A DNA stretch of 64,000 nucleotides from Gloeomargaritales cyanobacterium VI4D9 (GCA_927797885.1 OV696605.1:719157-783156), one strand, 5' to 3'; counted from the stretch's first letter, positions 1 through 9,640 are shown. Notes: generated by a model not told the origin, from the sequence alone. Numbers and translations: made by a program.

Positions 1-216
1 GGCGGCCAAGGCTTTGGCACGAATGGCTTCCAATTCCTGTTGCCGACGGGTTTCGGTTTCCGGGAGTTCTGCCGTCGCCAGGCTCACCCCCTGCCCCACA
101 TCCACCGCCAGGGTAATCACCTCCTGCACCCCCCATTCCTGGCGTAAGTACGGGATACATACAGTCGTATCCACCCCACCCGAATAGGCCAACACCACCT
201 TTTCTGCCCGTCCCAT
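1..216 (-). CDS. argG: Argininosuccinate synthase, N-terminal part (runs off the left edge)
   Basis: The first 72 codons are present; the rest lies outside the window. The protein starts [19 protein letters not shown], the N-type ATP pyrophosphatase P-loop (SGGxDT) of argininosuccinate synthase, followed by a VDVGQG segment also typical of the family. The enzyme joins citrulline and aspartate with ATP in arginine synthesis. The ATG at 216 sits directly before the P-loop strand, as in other ArgG proteins. The upstream side is cut off from the next gene by an IS copy starting 117 bp away, so the promoter must lie in about 116 bp or read out of the IS. Confidence 0.9.
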   Translation of the reverse strand, partial: MGRAEKVVLAYSGGVDTTVCIPYLRQEWGVQEVITLAVDVGQGVSLATAELPETETRRQQELEAIRAKALAA

Positions 217-332
217 CTGCTACCCCAAAAGCTGTCCTGAGAGTACCACGATACGATATTTTGCAATCCCAAACCAACATTAAGCCTCATCGGCTGTCTC
301 CCCCGGCTTGCAGGACATGGATTTGCTGGACT

Positions 333-1440
333 CACAAGTGTTGAATCCTGCAATAAAACTTTACATATTTAGGCGTGGGACGACCCGATTGAGCCAATGG
401 ACAAAATTCCACTCCTGCCGTATTAAGATTTGTATATATCGGAACTTATCTGCCAATTTACTTCCGTACATCCGTGGAACTTTTAACAGTTGCAATATCA
501 AGTAAACTATTAAAATTACATAAATTTGAATGGTAATTCCATTCAAATTTTTACTCATCATTTTATCGAGCTTTAAGTTCATCTTTAGAAATTTCCATAG
601 TACCTCTATCGCCCAGCGTTGTCTATAGGCTTCCCCTATCTCTTCATTACTCATTACATCCTCAGGAATATTGGTAGCTAAATAATAGTCTACTTTCTGT
701 TGAACATTGCCAAAACAAACTACTCTCGCCTTACCTCGTTCTGTGGTGATATGATAGTTTTCATCCCATTTCCAATTCGACTTAATACGGATAATAAAAA
801 GGGCATCATTTTCGATAAATTGTTCAAATACTTTGTGACTGCAAAACCCTCTATCCCCGACTGCGACTCCATTTTCCGGTAGCATTTTCACAATATCTTC
901 ACCAAAATTAATCTCATGTGCCTGTCCAGGACTAACAATTAAATGACCAGTAGATTTCGTATCTTGATTCAAAGTGGTTATTAACTTTACTTGGCGATAG
1001 CCTTGGAGCCAAAATAACTTACTCATCAGCGGTATTACGGTAGCATCAAAAGGACATAAAACCAACCTCTTTTCAGGATGAGCTTCCTCAATATAATGCA
1101 ATAATTTATGATAAAGATGCATAAAAATTTGTGGGTCTCTTGTCTTGTTCGCCTTAGAAAACGTGGATAAGTCAACCTTAATGCCCGCATGATTTAATTG
1201 GTAAAATAAGTCCCGTAAACTGTTGATTCCTTTGTCTAAAATGCCAGCAAACCAGATTGAACAAAATAAGCGAGAATTTAGAACTGGATAATCATTAGTT
1301 GGCAGGTCTTTGAGTAAAAATTTGACAATCCCGGGAAAAGAATTGAATTTCATAGTTGTTTCATGTTTTGGTTTATATGAATTAGAATACCATATTTTGA
1401 CCCCTCTTTTTCTGCCTTTACCTACCTTTCAACACTTCTG
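333..1440 (-). mobile_element. IS4-family insertion sequence, copy 1
   Basis: A complete 1108-bp element. The ends are imperfect inverted repeats, CACAAGTGTTGAA on one side and CAGAAGTGTTGAA (read inward) on the other. It is flanked by a perfect 9-bp target duplication TGCTGGACT at 324-332 and 1441-1449. It carries one transposase gene. Its right duplication touches a MITE-like repeat that begins at 1449. Confidence 0.95.
361..1353 (-). CDS. IS4-family transposase (copy 1)
   Basis: A 330-residue DDE transposase. The first Asp is D103 (PFDATVIPL), the second D167 (AVGDRGF), and the Glu E250 sits in a full YREK signature (Y243, R246, E250, K257 with spacing 2-3-6), which is diagnostic of the IS4 family. 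The protein is identical to those at 12143, 14610, 37842 and 57594. A 60-residue reading frame on the opposite strand of each copy is a shadow. Confidence 0.96.
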   Translation of the reverse strand: MKFNSFPGIVKFLLKDLPTNDYPVLNSRLFCSIWFAGILDKGINSLRDLFYQLNHAGIKVDLSTFSKANKTRDPQIFMHLYHKLLHYIEEAHPEKRLVLCPFDATVIPLMSKLFWLQGYRQVKLITTLNQDTKSTGHLIVSPGQAHEINFGEDIVKMLPENGVAVGDRGFCSHKVFEQFIENDALFIIRIKSNWKWDENYHITTERGKARVVCFGNVQQKVDYYLATNIPEDVMSNEEIGEAYRQRWAIEVLWKFLKMNLKLDKMMSKNLNGITIQIYVILIVYLILQLLKVPRMYGSKLADKFRYIQILIRQEWNFVHWLNRVVPRLNM

Positions 1441-1448
1441 TGCTGGAC

Positions 1449-1570
1449 TATAGCAATCCTAAATGAGAATAGAACGGGGGTCGCAGGGGCACCGCCCCCG
1501 TCCTTGGTTCTGGAAAATTTTTGTATGCCTACGGCACGCAAGTTAATGTAAATTAACTAGGATTGCTATA
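1449..1570. repeat. MITE-like repeat, family A
   Basis: About 122 bp bounded by the inverted termini TATAGCAATCCT and AGGATTGCTATA. The core contains a GC-rich palindromic stretch (CAGGGGCACCGCCCC) followed by CTTGGTTCTGG. Related copies are at 13535-13635, 36940-37126 and 54943-55045, with a partial copy at 23611-23671. It encodes nothing. The size and termini fit a non-autonomous element. Confidence 0.75.
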
Positions 1571-1585
1571 TTTATCAATTATTAT

Positions 1586-1781
1586 CAATTCAAGGATACA
1601 AAAAGCCTCGATGGGGAAATCTCCAGGTAGGTCTCGCCATTGACAGCGATTTTTGAGCTGATACATAATCGCATTCACGATGGCAACTCTCGAAGCCACA
1701 TGCGTTCTGGTCTTAACTCTTTGGTAGATATTGCTCTAAAATAGCAAATTGTGATGCACTCAAATTGGTTGTGTATGTCAT
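1586..1781 (-). pseudogene. IS5-family transposase remnant (N-terminal part)
   Basis: From an ATG at 1781 the minus strand reads MTYTTNLSASQFAILEQYLP. After a frame break it continues AIVNAIMYQLKNRCQWRDLP and GDFPI. This is the N-terminal domain (DUF4096-like) of IS5-group transposases, where NAIxYxLxxGCxWRxLPxDFP is characteristic. It stops near 1586 with no catalytic domain. The rest of the gene-free stretch 1782-2037 shows no recognisable gene. Confidence 0.6.
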
Positions 1782-2037
1782 TACTCTGCCTGTAACTTCT
1801 TTCTCCTCGTAGCAAACAGGTTCTATAAGTAAACATTATATTGTAGCGTCAGAATTTGTATAAAAACTTCGTTGTGATCCATGCCAATTGTGTTTAACCT
1901 ATGAGACATGGCTTGTTCTAAACCAGTGCGATTTAGCTTCCTGATGCTGCTTTTGGTCAAGGGCTGTTCGCTCATTCCTGCAAAGGTGCTTAACCTGCTC
2001 TGGCAGTAGTTCCGCACCGGGAATTGGTTGCTTGCTA

Positions 2038-2622
2038 ATGTTTACATCTACGATTGCTATTGCCAACTTTTTGAATCCTATGAACCCAACGAAATCACTC
2101 CCAAATCGCCTGAACGACCCAGCTTCTTCCCAACTGGCTTGGTATAGCTGGCTCAACAGCAGCCACATGATTCGGTTATTGGAAACCATCCAAGATTTTA
2201 TTGTGATTTGCCTGTGTGTTGGGCTGTTTAGTTTCATGCTTCTCAAACTCTGGGAAATGGTTCTATCCTTACTCCCCCCCCTGCAGTTTCAATTGGTAAC
2301 CTCTGATATTTTATTCCTGTTAATTTTGGTTGAGTTATTTCGCCTACTTATTATCTACCTGCAAGAGCATCGAGTTTCCATTGGGGTAGCGGTAGAAGTA
2401 TCCATTGTTTCAATTTTAAGGGAAATTATCGTGCGGGGGGTTTTAGAAATTCCTTGGGTTCAAGGGCTAGTAACTTGTGTATTTTTGCTTGTTTTAGGAG
2501 TGTTACTGGTCATTCGAGTGTGGATACCCCCAACGTTTGATGGCATTGACCCAGAGCAATTTATTTCTGAATGGCATCGCTCTCGCCTCAATAAAAGATT
2601 AGATAAGAAAAGTACTCCTTGA
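2038..2622 (+). CDS. PsiE-like (phosphate-starvation-inducible E family) membrane protein
   Basis: About 194 residues with four hydrophobic segments (near residues 55-75, 83-105, 120-135, 140-160). The stretch DILFLLILVELFRLLIIYLQ followed by EHRV and a REIIVRG motif resembles the PsiE/DUF4161-like family of small inner-membrane proteins. No molecular function is established for the family beyond phosphate-starvation induction in E. coli. The start is uncertain: an ATG at 2038 follows a weak GGGAA, and a second in-frame ATG lies at 2080. The gene is convergent with the next one. Confidence 0.6.
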   Translation: MFTSTIAIANFLNPMNPTKSLPNRLNDPASSQLAWYSWLNSSHMIRLLETIQDFIVICLCVGLFSFMLLKLWEMVLSLLPPLQFQLVTSDILFLLILVELFRLLIIYLQEHRVSIGVAVEVSIVSILREIIVRGVLEIPWVQGLVTCVFLLVLGVLLVIRVWIPPTFDGIDPEQFISEWHRSRLNKRLDKKSTP

Positions 2623-2714
2623 CCATCCCGTGATGGGTAGCGCAAATCCTCGGCATCTCTACCTTATAGCGATAAGTTGGTCGGTTGATGCAAATCAATA
2701 AAGCTACCCGTCAG

Positions 2715-3581
2715 CTACTTCACTTCCGAATGCACAAATTGCTTGAGTATCTGGACATAGGGATCAGATTCCCAAAACCTCTGCGCTTCCTCTGAGTTAC
2801 CGGTGTATTTAAGAGGATATAACATCCTTTTTAAGTTAATATCATTTCGAGAAATTTGGCTAAGTAGGTAAATTTCGTAAGTAAAACCCCCATAATCATC
2901 ACTGCCTGAATAGTCCGCAAACACGAGAGAAATGCCATTCCAGGGGTGGGTCTGTAGCCGGGCGTTCCCCAATAATGTCTCGCCACTAGAAATGAGTTCC
3001 CGCTTTTTCTTGTTAAAAATCAAACGACCTCGATAGGGTTGCCGCACCATCCATACCAGAAAACCAGGTATTGCCAGGGATAGTAATAGTCCACTTGCGA
3101 TAGTATCCCATAAACCGTCGTTAAAATGATATTTGGTTTGCGCTGAATTCAAAAAGGTTTCAAATTCATTTTTGACCTGCTGGACATATCCACGGGAATT
3201 TTTCTGGATAATCGTTACTTTTTTGTCAGGGCTAACCATCACCGCCGCATAAACTGAGTACTGTATCCATAGGTCATCATCACGGGAAACGCGTCTAGAC
3301 TGAGTAGATGTTTCAAACACGACTTGACTAACGTTATCCACAGTTTCCACATAACGCAATAAACCCCAAAAATAAGTATTCGTAACTTGACAGTTAGCAA
3401 GTTTTTCAGCAGTTTTAGTACATTGAACAATTTTTTGATGAGCCGTAGATGTACCAAACCAGAATACCAACCATATCACTATAAGGGATGATTGGAACAA
3501 ACGTGTTACTAAAGCAGTATAAAAATTACCCGATTTAGTTTCCAAAACCAATCGCTCGTTGTCATGGTAAATCACTTTCAT
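2715..3581 (-). CDS. Hypothetical membrane protein with two transmembrane segments
   Basis: 288 residues, not recognised. A short N-terminal cytoplasmic strand (MKVIYHDNERLVLET) is followed by a hydrophobic helix near residues 25-45. A polar domain of about 110 residues then faces the other side, a second helix lies near 165-185 (GLLLSLAIPGFLVWMV), and a C-terminal polar domain follows. Two cysteines (CTKTAEKLANC) just after the first helix could form a disulfide in the external domain. It lies 41 bp downstream of argZ on the same strand, so it may be co-transcribed. Confidence 0.65.
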   Translation of the reverse strand: MKVIYHDNERLVLETKSGNFYTALVTRLFQSSLIVIWLVFWFGTSTAHQKIVQCTKTAEKLANCQVTNTYFWGLLRYVETVDNVSQVVFETSTQSRRVSRDDDLWIQYSVYAAVMVSPDKKVTIIQKNSRGYVQQVKNEFETFLNSAQTKYHFNDGLWDTIASGLLLSLAIPGFLVWMVRQPYRGRLIFNKKKRELISSGETLLGNARLQTHPWNGISLVFADYSGSDDYGGFTYEIYLLSQISRNDINLKRMLYPLKYTGNSEEAQRFWESDPYVQILKQFVHSEVK

Positions 3582-3622
3582 TGCTAGAGATGTGAAGACG
3601 TGACCCCCATTTTAACCTACCC

Positions 3623-5707
3623 TTATGCCGTAGTTAGACTGTAGGGTTGCCCCAACTGATGCAATTGCCGCACCAACAAACTCAAAAATAATCCCACATC
3701 CGTCACAACACCAACGGACTCCAGGGAACCCCGGTCTGCCAATTTGGTCACTACCGCCGGGTTAATATCTACGCAGATCAATTTCACCCCCGCTGGCGTC
3801 ATATTCCCCACCCCAATCGAATGCAACATGGTAGAAAGCATCAAAATCATTTCCGCCCCTTTGATTAATTGGCTATATTCAGCTTGGGCTTGGATCAAAT
3901 CCATGCGAGTTTCCGGCAAAGGACCATCATCCCGGATCGAACCCGCCAAGGAAAACGGCACCCCCTGGCGAATACATTCATAAAAAATCCCTGACGTAAT
4001 TACCCCCGCTTTCACCGCCGCCTCAATGCTCCCGTAACGGCGAATCAAATTAATCGTTTTCAAATGGTGCCGATGACCGCCCTTCACCGCCCGTCCCCTG
4101 GACAAATCCACCCCCAGGGAAGTGCCATAGAGACTTTGCTCCAGGTCATGCACGGCAATCGCATTCCCCCCCAACAACGCCTGCACATAACCTTCCCGGA
4201 TCAGGGTCGCCAAATGGGGTCCACCCCCCGTATGAATCGTCACCGGCCCCGCCACCACCACGGTTTTCCCGCCCCGCTCCCGGATACGGCGCAGTTCCCA
4301 GGCGATTTCTTCCACCACCAATTCCACCCGCCGCTCGCTCGATACCCCGGATTCCATGAAGCCAAATTCCTGACCCCGTTCCTGACTTTGTTTATGCAAC
4401 GTATGAATCCCATCCACGCCGCACACCACTTGGTCGCCCACCTGTAAATCCCGAATCAACCGGCACGTGGCACTGTCCTCCGTCACCACGATCACCCCGT
4501 CCATGCGTTGGTTTTGCACCCTCAGCCATTGGTTTTGGTGGTAAATTTCCGTCGGATAAATGGTCGTCACATAAAAATCCTCCGGCGCCACCCCCGCTTG
4601 GGTCACCGCTTCCAAACGTACCGGGGTTTCCGGCGCATCGGACAACCGGGCACCCAGGTCAATCAAATTATTCAAAATGCTGTCCAGCAGGGCTTCCGTC
4701 GGCGCCGATACCCACAGGTGAATTACAGAAGGGTCAGGGCGATGGGCACCCAAATTAAACTGCTCAATCTGAAAACTGCCCCCCCCATCCGCAATCCGAT
4801 CTAAGGCTTCCGTGAGCAAATTGCTGTCCACCAAATGCCCTTGCAGGGACACCAGCCGCTTGGCAACCCCGGCCACCGAGGGCGTTCCCGACACCGGCTC
4901 ATCCAGGCGCAGGGTCAAACATTTCGCCGCCCCCCCCGCCTTGAGGAACTCACTCAAATCGGTGGTAATCACCGCAAAATCCAAGGTTTGCAAACGCTGT
5001 TGCAGTTCCGCACTCATATAATTGGTGATAATCACCCGGTTGATTTCCACCGCATTACAGGCGAATTGAATGGCATCCGCTTCCCCCACCGGAATCCGTT
5101 TCTCCGGCGGAATTCTTAATTCAATTAAATGATTAGAATAGGTATCAAACGCCGGGGGATAATAAAGCAAATAGCCATCACTCAAGGGGCAAAAACAAGT
5201 ATCCAGATGATAAAAACGCTTATCAATTAAATGTAACGATAATACCTCTAGGGATAACCACTTAGCCAAATAGGGATGGGCTTCCAACATGGAACGAAAC
5301 CCATAGCCAGCCCACAGCCACCCTTGTCCCCGGTCCAAGAGGGCATCCCCTGCCCCTTCAAACGCAATCCCCTTGGGCAATTCCCACACCTGATACCCCT
5401 GGGCGGTGAACCAATCCCGGAAATAGGGCTGTTCCCCCTGCCGCTGCGGGTGATAGAATTGACTCAACACCACTGTCTGATTCACAATCAAACCCGCATT
5501 GGCAGTAAACACCATATCCGGCCAACCGGGAGCGGGGGTGACACACTCGATTTGGACATATTGGCTAAGAATTTCGTATAATTTTTGCCACTGATCCTGC
5601 GCCCGTTGTTGGGAAGAACGCTGGACATTCCCTTCCATCCAGGGGTTGATCACATAGTTCACCTGGTAATGATCCGGCGGGCACATCAGATAGCGCAGAC
5701 GATTCAT
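3623..5707 (-). CDS. argZ: Arginine dihydrolase / ornithine cyclodeaminase-like bifunctional protein
   Basis: 694 residues matching cyanobacterial ArgZ/AgrE. The N-terminal half is a guanidine-modifying (arginine deiminase-fold) domain that converts arginine to ornithine, ammonia and CO2. The catalytic positions are visible: N21 (YVINPWM), E117 (FEGAGD), H167 (YHLDTC) and C263 (GGAAKC). These line up with the reported Synechocystis catalytic set shifted by one residue. The C-terminal half (from about 285) is the LOR/SDH domain with a nucleotide-binding region, linked in AgrE to proline formation from ornithine. The protein is used in arginine and cyanophycin nitrogen turnover. argG lies nearby, but intervening genes and an IS separate the two. 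Confidence 0.92.
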   Translation of the reverse strand: MNRLRYLMCPPDHYQVNYVINPWMEGNVQRSSQQRAQDQWQKLYEILSQYVQIECVTPAPGWPDMVFTANAGLIVNQTVVLSQFYHPQRQGEQPYFRDWFTAQGYQVWELPKGIAFEGAGDALLDRGQGWLWAGYGFRSMLEAHPYLAKWLSLEVLSLHLIDKRFYHLDTCFCPLSDGYLLYYPPAFDTYSNHLIELRIPPEKRIPVGEADAIQFACNAVEINRVIITNYMSAELQQRLQTLDFAVITTDLSEFLKAGGAAKCLTLRLDEPVSGTPSVAGVAKRLVSLQGHLVDSNLLTEALDRIADGGGSFQIEQFNLGAHRPDPSVIHLWVSAPTEALLDSILNNLIDLGARLSDAPETPVRLEAVTQAGVAPEDFYVTTIYPTEIYHQNQWLRVQNQRMDGVIVVTEDSATCRLIRDLQVGDQVVCGVDGIHTLHKQSQERGQEFGFMESGVSSERRVELVVEEIAWELRRIRERGGKTVVVAGPVTIHTGGGPHLATLIREGYVQALLGGNAIAVHDLEQSLYGTSLGVDLSRGRAVKGGHRHHLKTINLIRRYGSIEAAVKAGVITSGIFYECIRQGVPFSLAGSIRDDGPLPETRMDLIQAQAEYSQLIKGAEMILMLSTMLHSIGVGNMTPAGVKLICVDINPAVVTKLADRGSLESVGVVTDVGLFLSLLVRQLHQLGQPYSLTTA

Positions 5708-5763
5708 AGATAACAGGGTTAAGTACGTTTTTCATTCTATATGGTTTCGCTCCCAGCACTAAT

Positions 5764-5783
5764 GGCTATGCCACGCTACGCTA
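5764..5783. repeat. Small dispersed GC-rich repeat
   Basis: GGCTATGCCACGCTACGCTA, a short quasi-palindromic repeat. Close relatives occur at 11295-11316 and 56450-56470, where comparison shows they were inserted into other sequences. Here it lies in the spacer between argZ and mrdA. Confidence 0.55.
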
Positions 5784-5874
5784 ACGAGCCAATCATCCGT
5801 GCAAGATTTACGGGTAAACCCTTTGACTTGATCAAAACTATGATGATTCAATGAAATGCGCTATAATTCGCCGC

Positions 5875-5958
5875 TACTGAGGATGGCTCCCCAGATTATT
5901 GATAATTGTCTAATGAGGAAATGGGGCTTCCTAACCCCCTGTGTAAGTACAAAAAAAC
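5875..5958. repeat. Dispersed repeat, family C (copy 1), in the argZ-mrdA spacer
   Basis: The block with TATTGATAATTG, AATGGGGCTTC and TGTAAGTACAAAAA recurs in inverted orientation at 58842-58925, where it forms the interior of a TTAA-flanked element. The rest of the 413-bp divergent spacer 5708-6120 holds a half-terminus of repeat family A at about 6060-6073 (TAGGATTGCTATA) and no gene. Confidence 0.5.
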
Positions 5959-6120
5959 CATGTCCCGATGGGCACCCCTAAAAATAGACCGCCGCAGTCC
6001 TCGGGCTTGGTTTTCCTGCGTATCTGTGCGTCAAATGGCTTCGCCACCGGCACTATCGGGTAGGATTGCTATATTAATGGGATTATTGCAATCATCATGT
6101 AGATGCCTTCCTGAACAACG

Positions 6121-7920
6121 ATGGTACTTTGGCAACAAACGGCGCGTTTGCGGGAGTCCCCCTGGGCAGAACCGGGCATTGGCCGGGGACGGCAGGCGGT
6201 GGTGCTGATGGTCGGCATCAGCCTGGTGTTGTTTGGGGGGATTGGGAGCCGCTTGGCCTATTTGCAACTGGTGAAAGGGCAAGAACACCAGCAGATGGCG
6301 GATAACAACCGCATTCGTTTGATTCCCAAACCACCGGATCGGGGGCGGATTTTTGACCGGCAGGGACGGTTGTTGGCCGGGAGTCGCCTGTCCTATTCCG
6401 TATTTCTCTGGCCGATTGCCCAACGCCCCCAGGAGTGGCAAAAAACCCTCACTACCCTGGCGCAACTGCTGGACATCCCGGAAAAAGAAATGAAAAACCG
6501 CTTGGAAAAGGCGGGGTACTATTCCCCCTACCTGTTGCGGTTGGCACGGGGGATCGGTCCGGCGCACATCACCGCCCTGATGGAGCATAGTGACCACTTG
6601 CCGGGAGTGATTATCAATGCAGAACCCATCCGCTACTACGCCCACGGGGAGTTGTTTGCCCATGTCCTGGGCTATACGGGGGAAATCAGCGAGCAGGAAC
6701 TGCAAGCCCGGCAAGGGGAAAATTATCGGCTGGGGGATGTGATCGGCCAAATGGGGGTGGAAGCGGCTCTGGAATCCCGCCTGCGGGGGGAATGGGGGGG
6801 GCAACAGGTGGAAGTAGATGCCCGGGGGCAGGTTTTACGCATCTTGGGCAAAAAGCCTTCGGTGGCGGGGCAGGATGTCACCCTGACCTTGGATTTGGAT
6901 TTGCAAAAGGCGGCGGCCAAAGCCCTGGGCAACCGGCGGGGGGCGGTGGTGGCCCTTGATCCCAGAGATGGGGCGGTGCGGGCGATGGTCAGCTATCCGG
7001 GGTTTGACCCGAATATCTTTTCCGGGCGGGTGACCCCCCAACAGTGGCAGGAGTTGCAACGGCGCAATTTTCCCTTCGTGAATCGGGCATTGCAGGCCTA
7101 TCCCCCGGCCAGTACCTTTAAGATTGTGACCACCACGGCGGCTTTGGAATCCGGTCGCTTTCGCCCCAATACGGTGTTGGCCACCTTTCCCTTTTTGACC
7201 GTGGGGGGGATTCAGTTTTGGGACTGGAACCGGGCGGGGTTTGGGCCTTTGGATTTTGTCGGGGCGATGGCCTGGAGTAGCGATACCTTTTTTTATCAGA
7301 TTGCCCTGGGGGTCAAAGAGCAACCGATTGCGGAGTGGTCTCGGCGCTATGGGTTTGGGGAAAAAACCGGGATTGAATTGGCGGCAGAAGAGGCCAAGGG
7401 GCTGGTGCCGGATGAGGACTGGAAGCTGAAAACCCTCAAGGAACCCTGGTACGCCGGGGATACGGTGAATATGTCTATCGGGCAGGGGTTTATGCAGACC
7501 TCGCCGTTGCAGGTGGCGGTGATGTTTGCGGTGGTGGCCAACGGGGGGTATCGGGTGCGTCCCCATCTGTACCAAGCCCCAGGGGATAGCCCCAGCCAGT
7601 GGCGCACGCCCATCGGCCTCAAACCCACCACCCTTGATATTCTCCAGCGGGGACTGCGGCAGGTGGTCACCGGGGGCACGGGCAGTAAGTTAAATGTTAG
7701 CCATCTCCCCCCGATTGCGGGCAAAAGCGGGACGGCGGAGGACCCCCCCCGGCAGAGCCATACCTGGTTTGGCGCCTATGCCCCGGCGGATAACCCGGAA
7801 TTGGTGGTGGTGGCCTTCGGGGAAAACTCCGGGGGCGGCGGGGGGAGTTTGGCTGGACCCATGACCCTGCAGGTGCTGGAAGCCTATTTTGCCCAAAAGC
7901 GCAAGCAGGGTCGCCGATGA
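6121..7920 (+). CDS. mrdA: Peptidoglycan D,D-transpeptidase, penicillin-binding protein 2
   Basis: 599 residues in class B PBP architecture. A short cytoplasmic tail is followed by one membrane helix (about 26-48), the dimerisation domain (about 60-230) and the transpeptidase domain. The active-site motifs are Ser331 in AxSTFK, S386-S-D388 in the SxN position, and K535-S-G-T. The enzyme crosslinks peptidoglycan during cell elongation, usually with RodA. The ATG at 6121 lacks an obvious Shine-Dalgarno sequence. The stop codon overlaps the next gene by four bases (ATGA), so translation of the two is probably coupled. Confidence 0.93.
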   Translation: MVLWQQTARLRESPWAEPGIGRGRQAVVLMVGISLVLFGGIGSRLAYLQLVKGQEHQQMADNNRIRLIPKPPDRGRIFDRQGRLLAGSRLSYSVFLWPIAQRPQEWQKTLTTLAQLLDIPEKEMKNRLEKAGYYSPYLLRLARGIGPAHITALMEHSDHLPGVIINAEPIRYYAHGELFAHVLGYTGEISEQELQARQGENYRLGDVIGQMGVEAALESRLRGEWGGQQVEVDARGQVLRILGKKPSVAGQDVTLTLDLDLQKAAAKALGNRRGAVVALDPRDGAVRAMVSYPGFDPNIFSGRVTPQQWQELQRRNFPFVNRALQAYPPASTFKIVTTTAALESGRFRPNTVLATFPFLTVGGIQFWDWNRAGFGPLDFVGAMAWSSDTFFYQIALGVKEQPIAEWSRRYGFGEKTGIELAAEEAKGLVPDEDWKLKTLKEPWYAGDTVNMSIGQGFMQTSPLQVAVMFAVVANGGYRVRPHLYQAPGDSPSQWRTPIGLKPTTLDILQRGLRQVVTGGTGSKLNVSHLPPIAGKSGTAEDPPRQSHTWFGAYAPADNPELVVVAFGENSGGGGGSLAGPMTLQVLEAYFAQKRKQGRR

Positions 7921-9518
7921 CGGAAACCAGGGAGCCGCACCCGCAACCGGTGATTTTACTCAGCAGTCGGGAACCGATCCTGCGCCTGGGGCTATCCCGT
8001 TGGCTGGAGCAACAAAACCTGGCGCAGGTGGTGACCAGCGACCAACCGGGGGATTTGCAAAATCTGTTGAGCGAACGGTTGCAACAGACCCAACCCCTGG
8101 TGAATTTGCTGGTGGTGGATTTGGAACCGGTGGACATCCCCCTGTGCCAATCCCTGCGCCGCCGTTACCCCCACCTGCCCATCCTCGCCCTCGGCCCCCC
8201 GGTGAGCCGGGATCAACTGTTGCAATTTCAACAACTGGGGCTGGCGGCCTACGTGGAACGCACCACCCCGGCGCGCACCCTCTGGCAATGGATGCAGGCC
8301 ATTTTGGGGGGCTATTCCCCCTGGTTGCAACCGGAAACCCTCACCCCCCGCTGGCGTTCCGAGTTCTATACCCAGGGTTTGGCACAGATTGAAGCGGCGC
8401 TGGCGCAATGCCAACAATGGGCGCAACGTCCCCGTCCCTGGTTGGAAACCCAGATCACCCGGGGGCGCATCCGGGAATTGCACGCCGCTCGCCGTTTGAT
8501 CACCTGGCTGTGGCGACCGGGAGCTGTGTTGGCACCTCCCCCCGCCGTGGTGACCCCCCCCCCCGCCCTCCCCAGTGGGGAACGATTGAGCCGGGTGCGG
8601 CAAAAATTCAACCAACCCCTGACCAACAGCAGCAATCTATTGTTGGAAACCGACCTGCTCCGGTTTGAGAAACAACGGGAACTGTGGAATACCATTCTCA
8701 ACCGCTGGGAAGCCCTGCTGGCGGAATTGCTGGAAGCCCGCCTTACCCCCGAAGAACTGACCCCCCGTTGCCCGGAGTTGGTGGAACGGCTGTGGCAGGA
8801 AGCCCTGACGGATTTTGTCGGACGTTATTACACCATTGACGGCCAGGATGTGCTTGACATCCTCTTAGCACAACGGGACACGGTGCGAGCGGTCATTTTG
8901 GCTAAAATTCCCCTGGTCAACGACCTGTTTAGCTTTTATGTATTTCAAACGCCCCTGGGCATTGATGGGGTCTTGTATGCGGCGAACAGTCAAATCGCCA
9001 GGGACCACGCCGCCACCCTCCTGGAAAATTTGGTGCTGCAGGTCGCCAACGGGGTGGTACAACCCCTGCTCAACTGTTTTCCCCACCATGAATCGGTGAA
9101 GCAACGGTTTTATCGGCGCAACCTGCTCTCCACCCGGGAAACCGAACGGCTCCGCAACCAACTTTCCCAACGCTATCGCTGGCAACGCTACTGGGACGAA
9201 CCCCGGGCGATTTTTGAGAGCCGTTATCAACTGCTACGGATTCAAGACCAGACGATTGTCCAGTACCCGGTGTATGCGGGGCGCACGGCGGAATTGGCGC
9301 AACTCCGGGGCATTCCCTGGTTGGTCACCCTCTGGTTGGAGTTTCAAGACGCGGTGGCACCCGTACTGCGGGCGGTGGCAAACTACATTGGTCGTACCAG
9401 CGCCTACCTCCTCACCCGGATCATTGGGCGGGGCTTGGGCTTGATTGGGCGGGGGATTTTGCAGGGGATTGGCAGTACATTACAAAACAATCGCTCCCAG
9501 GAATCCTCCCAGTTGTAA
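7917..9518 (+). CDS. DUF3685 protein with N-terminal degenerate receiver-like domain
   Basis: 533 residues. Residues about 9-130 look like a NarL-type receiver domain: an ILLSSREPILRLGL start, a hydrophobic strand ending in VVD at the phospho-acceptor position, and a DQLLQFQQLGLAAYVERTT tail. The usual acidic pair is replaced by S-R-E, and the conserved Lys near the end reads V-E-R, so phosphorylation is doubtful. The C-terminal two thirds resemble DUF3685, found mainly in cyanobacteria, with LSQRYRWQRYWDEPRAIFES and a glycine-rich hydrophobic end. Function unknown. The four-base overlap with mrdA suggests a cell-envelope link. Confidence 0.75.
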   Translation: MTETREPHPQPVILLSSREPILRLGLSRWLEQQNLAQVVTSDQPGDLQNLLSERLQQTQPLVNLLVVDLEPVDIPLCQSLRRRYPHLPILALGPPVSRDQLLQFQQLGLAAYVERTTPARTLWQWMQAILGGYSPWLQPETLTPRWRSEFYTQGLAQIEAALAQCQQWAQRPRPWLETQITRGRIRELHAARRLITWLWRPGAVLAPPPAVVTPPPALPSGERLSRVRQKFNQPLTNSSNLLLETDLLRFEKQRELWNTILNRWEALLAELLEARLTPEELTPRCPELVERLWQEALTDFVGRYYTIDGQDVLDILLAQRDTVRAVILAKIPLVNDLFSFYVFQTPLGIDGVLYAANSQIARDHAATLLENLVLQVANGVVQPLLNCFPHHESVKQRFYRRNLLSTRETERLRNQLSQRYRWQRYWDEPRAIFESRYQLLRIQDQTIVQYPVYAGRTAELAQLRGIPWLVTLWLEFQDAVAPVLRAVANYIGRTSAYLLTRIIGRGLGLIGRGILQGIGSTLQNNRSQESSQL

Positions 9519-9569
9519 GCCGTCCCATCCGTAATAATTAAATTATCAAAATAAAATTAAAATCCGGGT

Positions 9570-9640
9570 CGCAAGGTCATAAGAACCAAAGACGGGGGCG
9601 GTGCCCCTGCGACCGCTAACTTTGAATTGATAGAGGTGCC
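9570..9640. repeat. Repeat family B fragment
   Basis: Contains GACGGGGGCGGTGCCCCTGC, then CTAACTTTGAATTGATAGAG and GTGCCC. The same terminus (TAGAGGTGCCC) ends copies at 11090-11168, 37127-37136, 55455-55565 and 58706-58947. Confidence 0.5.

Noticed and set aside
700-882. A 60-residue plus-strand frame inside each IS copy
   Set aside because: It repeats only because the IS repeats, lies antisense to the transposase, and matches no known IS accessory gene.
1823-2017. A 64-residue minus-strand frame near the IS5 remnant
   Set aside because: It is not in frame with the IS5-like fragment, has no recognised motif, and overlaps a second antisense frame of psiE.
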